Positions 31,330 through 44,394 of a stretch of 64,000 bases of DNA are shown here, one piece after another. The stretch spans positions 10,086,488-10,150,487 of the forward strand of contig NC_079480.1 in NCBI RefSeq assembly GCF_026230105.1. Reading direction: 5' to 3'. Source of the stretch: Diorhabda sublineata (Eukaryota > Arthropoda > Insecta > Coleoptera > Chrysomelidae). Every line of letters begins with the position of its first letter. Position 1 is the first letter of the stretch. Both the position numbers and the translations under genes were made by a program. The notes below the pieces were generated by a model that was not told where the DNA came from, did no database searches, and worked only from the letters and a program-made list of their open reading frames with translations.

Positions 31330-32329
31330 TATGTTTACGTTCGATGTACCAAACTTTTTTCTCCATTTCTTTTTGAAAAAGTCTACCTTTATTTCTAAAA
31401 ATAAATGTCTGAAATCACCATATTTCTTCCATCGATATTATTTTAATTAAAAGTGCTTGTCCTCATATTGATAATTATGAACGCAAAGGTTATAATCTTA
31501 AAGAGTATATCTGTACGACAGGCCTAAATGTTCAAAATCAGATTACGGATCCGCGTACACTGCAGTTGCATCACGAAACGTGACAAGTTTACTATCATCG
31601 GGACTCGGACTTACAAGACACGCACTGAAAAAACTTTTGACGGGCTTATCTACTTTTGTGATTTGTCTCACGGGAAGTTTTTTTATGGACTAGATGAGCT
31701 CATTCAAGACATATTTGCTTGAAAAAAGATTTGCATCTAACAAATCATGTTGAAATAAAAAAATACTACGTAGGAGTAGGAATTTTGTCCAACACAGCTA
31801 GTTGAGTTTTTAACAGCATTTTTTTCGTTATTCACTATATTTTCACTGACGGTCCCGCTAAGTAACCAACCAAATTATAGCATAAAAAAAGAACAAAAAT
31901 TGAAGCATGCCAACAACCGGTGCAGTATATAAATTTATGTAAATACGGGTAAATAGTAAGTGATGTCAAATTATTGCTAATAAACAATGAATCATAGTAA
32001 GATATCATGACGAATGAAGGAAATTTAATTTCAGACTAAGTGAACCTTTAGCATACAATTTAACTTGTGCTTTAGTAACCAACCAGCCTAATGCATATCA
32101 TATTAATAGTACATTGTTTGTACGTATGAAAATTACAACTTTAAATTAGGAGGAGAAATATATAACAGAAAAAAAAATAATATTAATTAATTCAATTTTA
32201 ATCTTCAGGTAAAATAAGTAAAGCCTAATCTGGAGCCCACGCACGCAGATAACGCTGTACTACTTGACATACCAAAATCTCTTTTATGCTATTCATAACT
32301 TTATAACCAAGTGATGTCCCAATGGTAAG
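31330..32329. other. AT-rich stretch
   Basis: A 64-codon ATG frame at 31528-31722 lies in a GC-richer patch but shows no motif. Nothing else was recognised. Confidence 0.5.
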
Positions 32330-32372
32330 AAGTAAAAATAGAAATAAAAACAGAAATAAAAATAGAAAAAAT
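32330..32372. repeat. A-rich simple repeat (aaataga/aaacag)
   Basis: Irregular repeats of aaaatagaaat and aaaacagaaat. Confidence 0.7.
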
Positions 32373-34178
32373 AGAAAGCTACAGAATGAGAGGAAATGTG
32401 ATTAACCGGAGCCAAATGGAACTCCTAAAACAAGTACGAGAGGTTTTCAGAGAGATTTATTAACTACATAAGAATCCTCAAATAATTAACTTAGGTTGCA
32501 CTTTGGAATCTCTGAAGAAATCCCAGAGCAGCTTACAAGAAACTAAACGAATTTTTTTGTAACTAATGCTTGATTTAATCTCTAATAACCATAAAATTAA
32601 CAAAACAACGCACCCACCAGATGAGATAAGCTATTATTAAGTGAGTTACAAGAACTGGAATAGGAATCTATTATAAAAATATCGTGAAACCTCTTACAAT
32701 AGTATTTTTTTGTCCTTTGAGGATTACAAAATGAATGGAAAGATGGAATGGAAGATGTCATTGTAATATTCATCTTAACTAAAAATGAAAAAAAAAACAG
32801 TTCACGATCACCCATTGCGAACGAAAAACGGACACAAATTTTCTATTTTATTTGTACTTAAACTTAATTTCAAATAATATGAGATAACACTAAATTTACT
32901 TCAGTAAAAGGGAATAGAGTTACAAACAATATCATTCAAAGTTATATCATATAATTTTAAATAAAATAAATTTAAAACCAAAGGGGGGATTATATAAAAT
33001 GATTGAACTTCTCTAAATGACACATTATGTAATCGTATAATTATGATTACAAACGTCTCCTTAAGAAAAGCCTCGGTTCAAAGTGTAACTATCTAGGAAT
33101 CGTTGAGATATTATCCTTATCTCAGTCTGAATAGGTGTTACCAACGGCAAAAGTATCACAAATAAGATTGCGTTAGGTCATTCGGATGACAAATGTGAAA
33201 GTTCATCACGATTCTCAACCATTTTGTTAATTTTTGTTTCAAGCTAAGCGTAACGAAAAGTGAATAATCCATTCTAATGCCCATATACGTTCATTAAAAA
33301 TATTCGTTATGTATTATAATTTTACACGCTATTTTAGTTGCTGTTTAGGTGACTTTCTGGCGCAATCTTCTTAATAGCACGTTTTCTATATACAATGAAC
33401 TAAAAGTTATGATTTGTAAATAGTTTTCTAATAATTTGTTCGTGATAGACTAATTTTGGAAAGTTGTAGATATCGTATCTACACTTGAAAAACTTTTTAA
33501 AAACACCAATAATTTTAAGATGAGATCTTGAGAAATTTTAGCCAGATTTGACCGCATTTATTGAAATTTGTATTTCTTAATATGTAGATTTCATTGCTTC
33601 CATAGTTTGCATATGCTTTTTAAATCCTTTCTCCATCTTATGATTGTTTCAGATCAATCCTACCTCAATTGATCTAATCTTTTTTTCTTTTTTACCTACG
33701 TGCATATATTTTTTCCCATAAACCTTTGAGCTATGACCAATGTAATTATCACTAAACATTAAAGTGGTTGTATAAACAATAAAAATGATTTTGCTTATCC
33801 TACAAATATATCAGCTTTACAGCATTTTCAGGAACTACGTTAAATTCAAATTAATCACTATTTTAAAATGTCATTATTCAACATTTTAGCGCCATTTGGT
33901 ATGGTCTTTAGAACTCCATGCGTTTATGAGTCATAACAGACACTATAAAACACTGAAAATAAATTTATTTGTAGAGATTTACATCAACATTCATGTTTAT
34001 AAACAAAATATTGTTATTTTTTATACAAATTAATTATTGTTAATCTTTCCTAAATAGTTCCACAAATATTCTCAAACCGCTATTCTGTGACATGTCGAAT
34101 TCCATCCACCGCGACATATCTTTTCACAAAGGTCGTGCATTGAGAAGATAGTCTCTTATGTATATCTCTCAAGATGTG
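32373..34178. other. AT-rich non-coding stretch
   Basis: Nothing recognised. Confidence 0.6.
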
Positions 34179-34870
34179 CTACTTAAGTTTTGAGGCAAAC
34201 AAACACAAATATTTATAATTGGATATGACTTTATTGTTTTCCAAAATATTCTCCATTAAGACCAATACACTCGAAGGATTTTTTCCATTCCGATTGAGGT
34301 ATCTCCAAAACATGTGATTTGAACGCATCAACCGCTTTTTTTCAATTATAGAAAAACGTTTACCTCGCAATTTATTTTTAATCTGCGGTAATAAGAAGAA
34401 ATCGGGTGCTTCTTCTCTGGTTTTCTTGATTTATTCGAACATTTCTAGCAATCAAATGCTGGTATACCATTCAGAATTGAGCGTTCCGAAAAAGACGGTG
34501 ACTATGTGGTTCTAAGCGCTTCGTGGGCGAACAACTTTTATTGGATATGCCTAGATCAATAATTCGTCGCCTTTCACGATCTTATACATGTCTTTTGAAA
34601 CACCATTGAATTCGGAAAACAAGTGAAACATGGTGACTCAAGATGGTGCTTCATCACCAAAATTCGAAGCGACTTGATCGGTACTCTGCTGTTGGTTTAA
34701 TCCACGTCGAAAATCATACATAATCATCGCATGAAATTTTCACGATTCAATTCCATTTTTTTATCAAAAATCACTCGTATGATGATAACACGTTTTGAGT
34801 ACGTTCAACATGAAAAAGGTCAAACTTCATGATGGCAATTTCAGATTTGACATATTCACATCAGTGTGTA
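34179..34870 (-). pseudogene. mariner transposase relic of another (SETMAR-like, DD34D) lineage
   Basis: Minus strand. The best-preserved C-terminal stretch reads, across two frames, 'LRGKRFSIIEKK', 'VDAFKSHVLEIPQSEWKKSF' and 'CIGLNGEYFGKQ', matching the irritans/SETMAR-type mariner C-terminus (RGKRF....EEAVDAFK...EIP.SEWKKCFE...CI.LNGEYFEK). Upstream, 'EPHSHRLFRNAQF' and similar pieces show that earlier blocks exist but are shattered. This family is distinct from the DD41D copies. Confidence 0.6.
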
Positions 34871-36024
34871 GCAATATATTTATTATATTCAAAACGAAGT
34901 GATATACCATGAAAGTTTGTATGCGTTTCGGGTTTTAATAGAGGACTAACGACCTCTATGGTACCCATTGATACATAGATAACCATTTTAGAAAATGTGT
35001 TTGACCGAAATTAGGGCAAAAAGTAAAAATTGTTTTCTATAAAACACATATATTAAGAATAACATAAAAACAATATATACATAAAAAAGTTTTATTGAAG
35101 AAAACTACCTCACTCTATGTGTTGCTTCGTTTCGTTATAACTCCAATTTCATAAAATATATTTATTCACTTTGGCTTGAATATTTATTTCTATAATATTC
35201 GTTATAGATATTTTAAAGTCAATCAACCAAGAAATTCTTATGATTTATAAATTTGTTTCTTTGTGTACAATGTGGTGATCCGGGTCATTGCATAAAATAG
35301 GAATCAATGCAATTTTGTAATTTTACATATTAGAGCAAATAGCAGAAGAATGGTTAGCAGGTAAATAAGAACGTGATCTAGTTACCTTTGAACTCTAGAG
35401 GTGCCATGACGATCGTGTTTCCTGTAACAATTGAAATGTTATCAGCAATCTGGATGAGAATTTTCTAAATAAGGACAGAAAAGTTGCTGAAGAATTTTAT
35501 TTTTAATTTAATTATATAACAATAATGTAGGTGATTGTTACAATACCTAATTTCTAAATTTGTTCTTAATAAATACCACTTTGATGAACTTTTATCTCAT
35601 TTATAGCAAAAATTATCATTGTTGACATACTAGTAAATATTCGTTATGAATTATTTATGCAAAAAAAGATGCCTTTGGACTCACCGAAAAAAGTTATACC
35701 ATGAAAATTAAAAAAGTATTTTGCAGACAAAGCTAATACTGAAAACAAATTTAAAAAATTTTTCACTGGAAGTTACAAATCTTGTAGAGAGGAAAATATT
35801 AACATTTCAAAAAACAACAAACTGTTGCTATTATGCTACTTTGTTACACAAAAAGTCGTCCTCACTATGCGCTTTCTACGAAGCTGCAGACAGTAGTGTT
35901 TCGAACAAGTTGCATTATCGATTTAATGGTAGCCTACTAAACAAACGATTTTGATTCCATAAAAATTGCAGATATAGTAGATTAAATCTGAACTCTTTTA
36001 TTCAATATATCTGACTCCAAAACA
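34871..36024. other. AT-rich stretch
   Basis: A 77-codon frame (35721-35954) shows no motif. Nothing else was recognised. Confidence 0.5.
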
Positions 36025-36180
36025 AACAAAAACTTTACATGGATCATTCATTTCGTCGATCATCGAAAACAATTTATATAAGCGGAGTTGGTGATATCAC
36101 AGCTGTGAAAAAACTAGGAGAAAAGGAATCAACCACAGTTGCCAAAGGTTACATCAACGAAATTGTAAGTAACAAGTTGT
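36025..36180 (+). pseudogene. Crypton-type tyrosine recombinase, C-terminal relic (second copy)
   Basis: One frame reads 'YMDHSFRRSSKTIYISGVGD', then ITAVKKLGEKEST and 'VAKGYINEIVSNKL' to a stop at 36178. The catalytic HxxR (HSFR) and the nucleophilic Tyr (KGYIN) are present; the GGW box is replaced by GEKE. Only the last 50 codons survive. It belongs to the same family as the relic at 5931-6300 but retains the arginine that copy lost. Confidence 0.65.
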
Positions 36181-36589
36181 AACGAAGAAAAAATTGGTCT
36201 TATTACGAGTACAAATACTACAGGAACTACTAATATAACGGAAGGAAATCCACCTGTAGTTGTAGTAATATTACTAATTTATCCGGTTGACAAAAATCAC
36301 TGATGGATTGTTTTTTTCATGATACTTTTAAATAAAGTATAGAATTCTATTGTTGTAGTATTGTTGTTTTATCTTTTTTTTTTACCTATTTTAGTACTGG
36401 TCGAAGTAAAGAAAGAAATTAAATTTTTTGTATTAATTTAAATGTATTTAAATACCTCTGAAATGTTATAGTAGAAAGCCAAAAAAATTAGGCCAGTTCT
36501 AATTTATTTTTTTGGACGGTTTCAACTGATAAGGCTGGATGTTTTAACAAAGGCGAGACTAACTAATCTGGTTATATGGAATACGAAGT
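36181..36589. other. AT-rich interval
   Basis: Nothing recognised. Confidence 0.5.
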
Positions 36590-36880
36590 TGTTAAAGGAA
36601 ATCTTTAGAGGAGTAAAAGCCAATAAACGTCTTTATGCAGAAGAGCTAACCAAGTATTGAAGGATCTGTATAAATACACATCATTAACTAGTTAGATGCC
36701 GGAAAATAGTTATACAAAAAGATAGTTGGAAAAGGAGAGAAGGTCAATAAGAAGAGGAAATCCAATGAAAAAATGGCTCGATGCAGATATTAAAGAAATA
36801 GAACCGAATTGGAGTGCAAAAGTACAGATTCGCAGCCTCTGTAGAAGAATTGTAAAAGCAATTGAAGACCGATGAGAAAA
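36590..36880 (+). pseudogene. non-LTR retrotransposon 3' end fragment
   Basis: The frame near 36750 reads 'SIRRGNPMKKWLDADIKEIE', then 'NWSAKVQIRSLCRRIVKAIE' with DR and a stop. This resembles the C-terminal tail of endonuclease/RT retrotransposons (..R.GRP.KRWLDDVE.DL....W..KAQ.R..WR.IV.EA). The upstream part is broken. Clade not resolved. Confidence 0.45.
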
Positions 36881-39800
36881 GAAAAATAAGTCAATACCTT
36901 AAAGGCGTGCAGTATTGTAAATATATATAATCATTAATAATGTTCAGCTACTAACGTTCAGAATTTGTCTAGATCCAAGATCAGTTTCAGCATTATTTAA
37001 TTTGTTTACTGATTTACAAGCCAAATAGTTTGATATATTGTTGTAACAGTAAATAAATGAATATGTAGCAACAAATTATTTAACTTTTAAACACTAAGAT
37101 AAATGAATTGATACACATGGTATCAAGTTTATGTTCGTACATGTTTCAATTTCGTTATAATGCCTTCTCATCATCATCTGATCCCATTTCCTTGCAATAA
37201 GAAAACCAAAACGTAAACGTATATAAACAGTGATTCAGTAGGTTGAAGACCTCTTTCATGAGAAGCGAAGTTCACACACCAGAACGGACATTGCGTAATT
37301 ACAAAATAAATGTACAATCTTTTCAAATTTTTAAACGTGTTTTCTAGGGAATTTTGCCTTTTGCTCGACTTGAAGATCTGATGATTTACAAGTGAAACTT
37401 TCAGTATCAGTTTGATTATGTGTGATGATTGAAAAAAGAATTATTATTTATCGAATCGTAAGTTTTATATCAAAACAAAAGTGCTTGGATCGCGCATTCG
37501 CTAGCATAATAACAATTTGTGTCTAGTACTATCGAGAATCACTTATTTATCTATTTATATAGTAACACTGGGATTCAAAATAGAGCTGGTAAGACTCGAG
37601 AATTTCGGTAAGATTTAATAAGGTTGATTATATTAATACACACTATTTGAAAAATAATATCATGAAAGTAACTCAATACTTTAGATTGTAACGAAAATTA
37701 TGGTAGAAGCAGATCAGTTAACGTTCACTTAATTACTTGAAATATTATTATTAATTCTTGTACATCATACACAACGTCGTCTCTCAGAATGGTATAGTGG
37801 AAAAAGCAGTGTTATAATATCATATTCATCTTTTATCAGCATTATGATTTGAACATTTTTTTTTCAAAGCTTTAAGGATAAATTTGTCCTTTAACCGATG
37901 AGTCAAATTTTAAAGTTCATTTGTCATGGTAATCACCTGTTTACTTATCGATATAAATATATTTAATGCCTCAGGTATAAATCCTGAAGTACTTTTAACA
38001 TGTACACTAGACTTTAAACAATTATTTACCATCGTCAACTATCTATGGTGGATGTATATTTCATCGTAAAAATGGTTTGTCGTTTCAAGCAAATATTATT
38101 TTCATATTCAATGCCTCCTTTTCTTAGTACTTATAAAAGAGAAAATTATTTTGTTCCCAAATTTATCAACTGATATTATGGAGCTAAAAAATGTATTCAT
38201 GATTTTGCTTAGTGACTTAAAGAAGGTAGTTTGTTTATTAATCATAAATTATTAAGTAATATGGAGTAATACCAACTCCACCAACTTTCCATCGTATATT
38301 GCTCCAAGCAATTATTAGAGCTTGCTTTTCCGCGGTTAGCTTAAACTTTTGAACATTATAAATCATTCTACGACCTGATTGAGAATTACTTTATCAGTAG
38401 ATCAAAATTAAGTTATAACATTACCTCAAGAACACTTTTCAAAGTCTAAACTTACAAACTAATGTCGTCTTTCAGCTACATTCCTTACTTGATATATCTC
38501 AAATTATGGAATTCTTACTTCTTACTCTTTACTAAATAACTGAAAGGAGCTAATCCTTTTTTTTGACCATGTTTGTTGCGCAATGCCTTCAACAGAAATC
38601 ATAGACATTTTTGAAAATGGAAGGGGGCAAACTGCTACTGTAACAGTGAGTAATTATCGGAAAGACCAGCTTCGTACTCTTTAAAAACTCAAGATATCTA
38701 GAAAATCCCTCAGCAGATGCTACTGGAAAACGCCATAAACAATGCTACCTTCCTAACATTTTCAAAAATACCGTATTCTGTACAACTCAAATTCGTTTAA
38801 ACATCGATATCACTTACTAAATTATTATTTAGGTACTTACATTTATTACGAGACACTTGGGATATGAAAGCATCCGTAGTACTCCTCCTATATTCTTTTT
38901 ACCATTATTTTTCGTTTCAATTAATACCTTTACTTACATATTTATTATCTTCTTCACTTCGTTTTCTTTATTTTTCAGTTTGTTCGATTTTTCTAACTTT
39001 GTTGATAATAAATGCAGCAGTACTACGTCCGAATCATATATCATTGCAACGTTTTCATTGGATGTAACTTTTGTGGGATGTACAGAGTTCTAAAATGTAT
39101 AAATGAAAGGGACTATATTAATTACTATGATATGTATAAATCATAATTGCTTCCATTGGATATGTGAATATTTTGTGAAGGATGTGTTTCTGTGACTAAG
39201 AAACACTTTGAAAATTGATCTGAAACATGAAAGACATAAAAATAGTTCTTCTTCAGAAATTATTTTCCTTATATTATAAAAATTTTGAAAGTTTGGATGT
39301 TTGTTTGTGTCTAATGTAAGAATAAATTAAAATCAATCTCGGTAAATTTTAAAAGCTCTAAGAATTTCATGCTTCGTCTTTTTTATTATTACTGATCCAC
39401 TGATTCAGGTTTCAGTGGCATCATTCTATTTTGTAGTCCAAAAATTTGAGGTACCTCATGTTTTTGCAGAAAAGTATTCGTCCACACATTGTGAACTTTA
39501 TCAAATTTCTTCAACTGTATAATTAAAAATATGTTATAATCAAGTAAATGTCATTTCTCTTTGCAGGTTGAAACCAATTCATTCTTAATTTTGGGTCCGA
39601 AAATCCAGTCCGTGGATAGAATTTAGATAAAATTTTTTAATATCTCTAAAGTAGAAAAAATATATATAAGAATAACCAGTGATGACAAGTACACCAGTTA
39701 TAGAGAGGAATGACGCCATTGGAACCACAGGCCCGTTTTCACGCGAAAATTTAAACTGTCAATTAACAACCGCATTTTTTCCGATGAATTGCAATGTGTC

Positions 39801-40013
39801 AATTCTTAAATATATTTGAGGTGTATTTTTTAAAATAAAAACAAAAATATTGCATGAAAAGAAATAAATATCAATAAACTCGCTTCAAGTTTATTGAAAT
39901 TTCTGGAGCTAAGTGATAGTGATCACCTTGTATACATATTCTCATGTAATAGCTAGAACTGAAAGACATTGCGGCTGTCAGTATTATTAGTGAATTGAAT
40001 TCGTCGTAGACTT
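36881..40013. other. AT-rich, gene-poor stretch
   Basis: Two overlapping T-rich frames at 38857-39093 encode hydrophobic peptides with no supported splice structure. A GC-richer patch at 39700-39760 has no motif. Nothing recognised. Confidence 0.5.
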
Positions 40014-40253
40014 GTCTCATCAATCGCGTTGACCTCACGCAAGACTTTTTTCGAATTCCACTTGACGAGCCTCCGGGATTGGAAAAACATCTTCGGCAAA
40101 ATTCAAAGAGTCTGAAGGCACACTATAACCCGCCGGTACATCGACACCCGGAAGAAAATTCTCAGATAGATCGTTGGTTGATGGACCACATTCCGTTTTT
40201 CATCTACATGCAGGAATTATTAAAATTTATCCCGACATATTACTTACAATGAC
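40014..40253 (+). other. GC-richer segment open on both strands, unassigned
   Basis: The plus strand is open for about 80 codons ('RVDLTQDFFRIPLDEPPGLE', 'YNPPVHRHPEENSQIDRW') but lacks an upstream ATG. The minus strand is open for 54 codons over 40038-40199 ('ENFLPGVDVPAGYSVPSDS', 'EARQVEFEKSLA', stop). Proline-rich coding-like text on both strands leaves the true strand undecided. It could be an exon or a retroelement gag fragment; no family was recognised. Confidence 0.3.
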
Positions 40254-40448
40254 AATATATCATCTAACTGTACAAACTGTACAGTTGGAACTTGTTATTT
40301 TTCTTATGATCCAAGTTGTTGGTTCTTAGATGATAGACGATGACGGGAAAAACATTAAAATTAACGGGATATGTAATTCTATGATATAGAATTCTCTTTT
40401 ATCATATCAATAACTAAAAAGACTGTATATAAATTGTTTTGTTTCTAA

Positions 40449-40600
40449 ATCATCTTGATTTTAGGTCTCTTCTGTTTCAAAATTAGTTTTTACAAATAAT
40501 TTTTGAAAGATAGATAAAATTGATGTTTTGACTTTTCCCTAAGTCTTCATGAAAATATTTAAAAACATGAACATATCAAAAGGTCTCGTTACTTGTATAG
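40449..40600. repeat. PLE-terminal-like repeat copy
   Basis: Shares 'cttgattttaggtctcttct' with 56744 and 28032. On the minus strand it holds a short stem gactt/aagtc (40530-40534 with 40541-40545) where a hammerhead stem II would be, with a decayed core. It is a solo copy with no ORF attached. Confidence 0.5.
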
Positions 40601-41639
40601 TTATTTATAATAATAAATAAAGAAGTTTTTAGTTATTGTTACAATGGTTTTAGAATTTTGTAATCACCTTAGAAGCTGCTCTGTAAACTCAATTCTTCTA
40701 TTAAAGAGCGGTTATTATTCGTTGTTTTCTCCAAATAAATTACCAATTAATATCTGACGAAAATAGCCTTTCTTTTTTCTATTTCATTGCAGCTTAAGTA
40801 GTACTATATCTGTGGTAGAAACATGCACTTCGTCGAGTGATGATACTCAAAAACATTGAGCCTAAGAGTCAGCCTGAATTTAATTTTTAGATTAATACGA
40901 GTTGAAGGTGAATAGAGTTTGAAACTAACTACAAGTGCAATTCATTTTTTCGGTATATACAAAATATCTTCTTTCAAAAAAAGATGAAACTTTCACTTTC
41001 TAACACTATTCAATATTTGATGATAAGGGTCAAAATCAAGAAAACATAATACAATTAATGTTGCACCAAAACAGGTCGTTTACGTGCCTACCCAACACAT
41101 TTGGCAAATGAAAATTATAATTCAAATGTTTTTATGAGTCAAGATATCTTTAACTGGATTGCTTGATTTCGAAATATTTATTCTTGACTTGCCTCACTAG
41201 GTTTTTATCTTTAATTCGAGATAAAATTGAGACAACATAATTATGTTTTTCTTCTAGAGGAGCTTATTGAGAAATCATAGCTACCAGTAAAAAAATCCAA
41301 GTTGTTTTCAATGTAAGTTGCTCGGGATAACGTGATTTTCAGCACACTTTAAGAATTTAACCTATGCACCAATTAATTATTGTTTGTCTATAAATTATTA
41401 CCCGCTGTTGAAATTAGAATTGTAATCTTGCATTACAAAACAAAACCAGAAAAGAGATGGAGTTTTTTAGGTTATTTCAATTTTGTCCCTACCTAGAGAA
41501 AAGTCGTGTTGCACCAATTGCTGAAAACTGAAAACTCTTTATAAATTGATTCTAGTATTGATGTTAGGATAGAGTGAAAAAATCACTGTATCGGTGTGAT
41601 CTTTTGAAGAGTGAAAACCTTTATTTAAAATTCATGTGA
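40601..41639. other. AT-rich stretch
   Basis: Nothing recognised. Confidence 0.55.
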
Positions 41640-41921
41640 ATGGATGGAAGCAAGTATGAGGTTACAAATATCAGAAAATATTGTTTCCACGTCATTGACA
41701 GCCCAATATGTCTATACTGTAACAACAACCATGACGTCAATCATACCCTCTTTCAAAGGCATTGGTGGAACACACGAAGGGAAATATGCCATAAGGAAAT
41801 GAGCACCAAACTCACTGCTGCAAAACTTGTACCGACCCAGTTGACTTCTGACAGAAATTGGACTACTTTTGCCACGATGATAAAAGATATCGTTGGAATG
41901 AAAAGAGCTAACTTTCAATAA
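41640..41921 (+). pseudogene. R1-like non-LTR retrotransposon, C-terminus
   Basis: A 93-codon frame to the natural-looking stop. 'DSPICLYCNNNHDVNHTLFQ' is the C-x2-C-x7-H zinc knuckle, with the final Cys replaced by Arg. It is followed by 'RHWWNTRREIC' and the tail 'LTSDRNWTTFATMIKDIVGM', which matches the R1-clade ending (L.S..NW..V..FV..V...K). Everything 5' of the C-terminus is missing, as expected for 5'-truncated insertions. No poly(A) tail was seen. Confidence 0.65.
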
Positions 41922-44191
41922 AGAGAATCCAACAGTATAAACTGAAATAATATATTAGACAAAATGAACTTTTTAAGTAATGCTCACGCAGTTCTAAAGG
42001 TTCAAAAAGGTGTAAGCAGAAAGATGTGTGGTTTTGGTGTGTAGAGCGTCCCACTGAGTGAGACCCTCACATTGTACGTAAAAAGAATTTCCACACCTCT
42101 TAAAAAAATATCAGGAAATGAAAAACATTTTTTTAGGAATTTGTTTCTGAAGGAAGATATATCGTTCCATTGATGATTATTACGCCGATCAAATCTTACA
42201 TTTCAATGTTCAAGTTCTGAATTAAATAATTGAAATTTAATTACAAATTATCGAAATATTGAGATTTGGTTAAAATTAGCACAGTGTATAATCTCACTAG
42301 TGCCTCACAATTATGCCAAAAATGCCAGATAATCATGGTAATCCTTATGGACTTACCAAATTATGGGTTATGGTTTCTTACTCACGTAATAAATGACTCA
42401 TATTTGATTGTAATTATCTACAACAGGTGTTTTCTAATGTTTGTTAATTACTCAAACGAGACAAAACATCAACCTGATCAAGATATAAAACCTACATGCA
42501 ACCTCCATCCTCTAAGTATATAAAAAAGATGTTGCGATCGACAGAAGAAAAAAAGAGGCAAAGCCATTTAACGCCCATCATAATAAAACACGAATTCATT
42601 CCGAATTCCTAATTTACAACAGAATTAAATTAAAAAAATAACCACTTTTTCTCAAGCCGGTAGGAGCCCCAAACATAGTTGCCAGATATCATTAACTGGT
42701 TGCCGAAATGTTTGTTGAAATTGTGATTGTGTCTGGAAATAACTGTACCAATGAAAATACTGGTAGATAGATTAGACGACGAGGTGCAATGGCTCATTCT
42801 ACTATCTTCGATTTGTATTTGTGATAATTATAATTTGCTGAAAACTTATTAGTTAACAACAATAACAGTATACTTGCCAATTTATTATAAAACTATTTGA
42901 AAATTAAGTATTGTGTTGACAGAATTTCAAATATTCAATTTCTATATTTGATACCTATATATATTGTTATTTGAGTCATTCCGAAAAGTTTCATTATTCT
43001 TGCGCTTGTGTTAAATTTCCATTGTTATTTTATACATTGTTATTCTATGCATAGTTGATAAAATTCGTAATTTTTGTATCTCTGACCAGTACGTTTCACT
43101 TGAATTGATGACTAAGAAGATGTGACACTACAAATAAAATTTCAATAATATTAGGAAGAAGAAAGAGAGCTTCGAATGAAATCTTCCATCTGCATCAACG
43201 TTTAACTTTGATCAGCACTGATTTGCGTCAAAAATTGTTTAAAACATTCTCCACAATGTGGTTTTGATCTGGCTTCGAATTTGGAGATTTCGATAAGTAG
43301 ACACAACTGTTTTTATCATGAGTATTTGATAACAATTTATTTTCTATAAGAGATATTTCTTTCCACCAGCCAGAGTCAGATATGCAACATGAAAAATCCA
43401 AACTTTATAGACAACACTTGTTATCAATGAGGCACAATAAGCTGCATCAACAATCCCTATTGTAAACTAGATTCTGAGACAGGCTCTAATACAGATCTAA
43501 CTTTCCATTCAGGCATCCACTGAGGTATTTGTCCCAAATTAACTTTGCAAATGAGATAAAAATTTCTGTATGGAATTATACGGTACTATTGGATTTACAA
43601 ACTTTATGAACATCTAACTATTATCTGTTTTCATTTATGTTTTTTGATAGTGAAAAAATATTTTCAGGGTACGCTATCATTTCTTTCATCAATTGCTAAT
43701 GGATGATATGAAACTTGTTACTTATAAAATTCAGGTCAGTTTAGTTCTCTTAGGTAATAAATCAACTTCTATACAGAATATGATTATGTTATGTTTTAAA
43801 ATTCTCCTGTATGAATGATATTGAACAAGAAGCCTCAAGTTCAACACTTAACGGAATTTTGTGTAGGAATGGGAAATTAACAGATATTTCTAAAAAGTAG
43901 TAAGTTAAATCAAAACTACTTTAAATTCAGAGTGAAAATGATTTGCCGTTGTCAACAGAATAATTCTGTTGAATATTTGTTTCTAATGGTAAAAAGAGTG
44001 AATAACTTATGGGAAGAATAAATTTACTATGTATATTTTTGATACATAGAAATGAATTTTCCACGTGATATTTCAAAAAGATAATGTTATTAACTTTGTC
44101 CTCGACCTAAATGGTAAGCGCCTGCGCCATGGCAAAACAACACCAAAAAAGCAAAAAGATTTTTTAACTGATCAACACCCCGAAAACTAAT
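41922..44191. other. AT-rich stretch
   Basis: One possible isolated exon (43668-43734, plus) is discussed under findings. Nothing else was recognised. Confidence 0.5.
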
Positions 44192-44394
44192 TAAGAAAAG
44201 ATGATTGGCATATTCGTGATTTTAGTCTGCAAGATATCATTTTTAATTGATCCGATATCGGCAACATCGTATTCGTGTTGTATAAGTTTATTGCCAGGGC
44301 CGTAATCGGACGTTGCCCTCGATGTGACGTTCTTTAATGAGTATCGTCTGCTGAAAGCTACTTCTGTCGAAATAAAACACGTTTTAGATTCAGA
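44192..44394 (-). pseudogene. unassigned open coding-like segment
   Basis: Minus strand, open for 66 codons to TAA at 44192-44194: 'ESKTCFISTEVAFSRRYSLK', 'ATSDYGPGNKLIQHEYDVAD', 'DILQTKITNMPIIFS'. GC-richer than its flanks and clearly protein-like, but not assignable. No start codon lies nearby; an upstream stop is 4 bases before. Confidence 0.3.

Noticed and set aside
31528..31722. 64-codon ATG frame in a GC-richer patch
   Set aside because: No motif, no signal peptide and no splice or poly(A) context beyond chance.
37375..37400. ctgatga followed by gaaac, hammerhead-like
   Set aside because: No stem II of more than two pairs and no stem I; chance occurrence.
38857..39093. Two overlapping hydrophobic frames, one starting MKASVVLLLY like a signal peptide
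   Set aside because: T-rich sequence produces hydrophobic peptides easily; I tried splicing to the tttttcag acceptor inside and no donor keeps a frame open.
41712..41918. Minus-strand 68-codon frame
   Set aside because: Shadow of the R1-like C-terminus on the plus strand.
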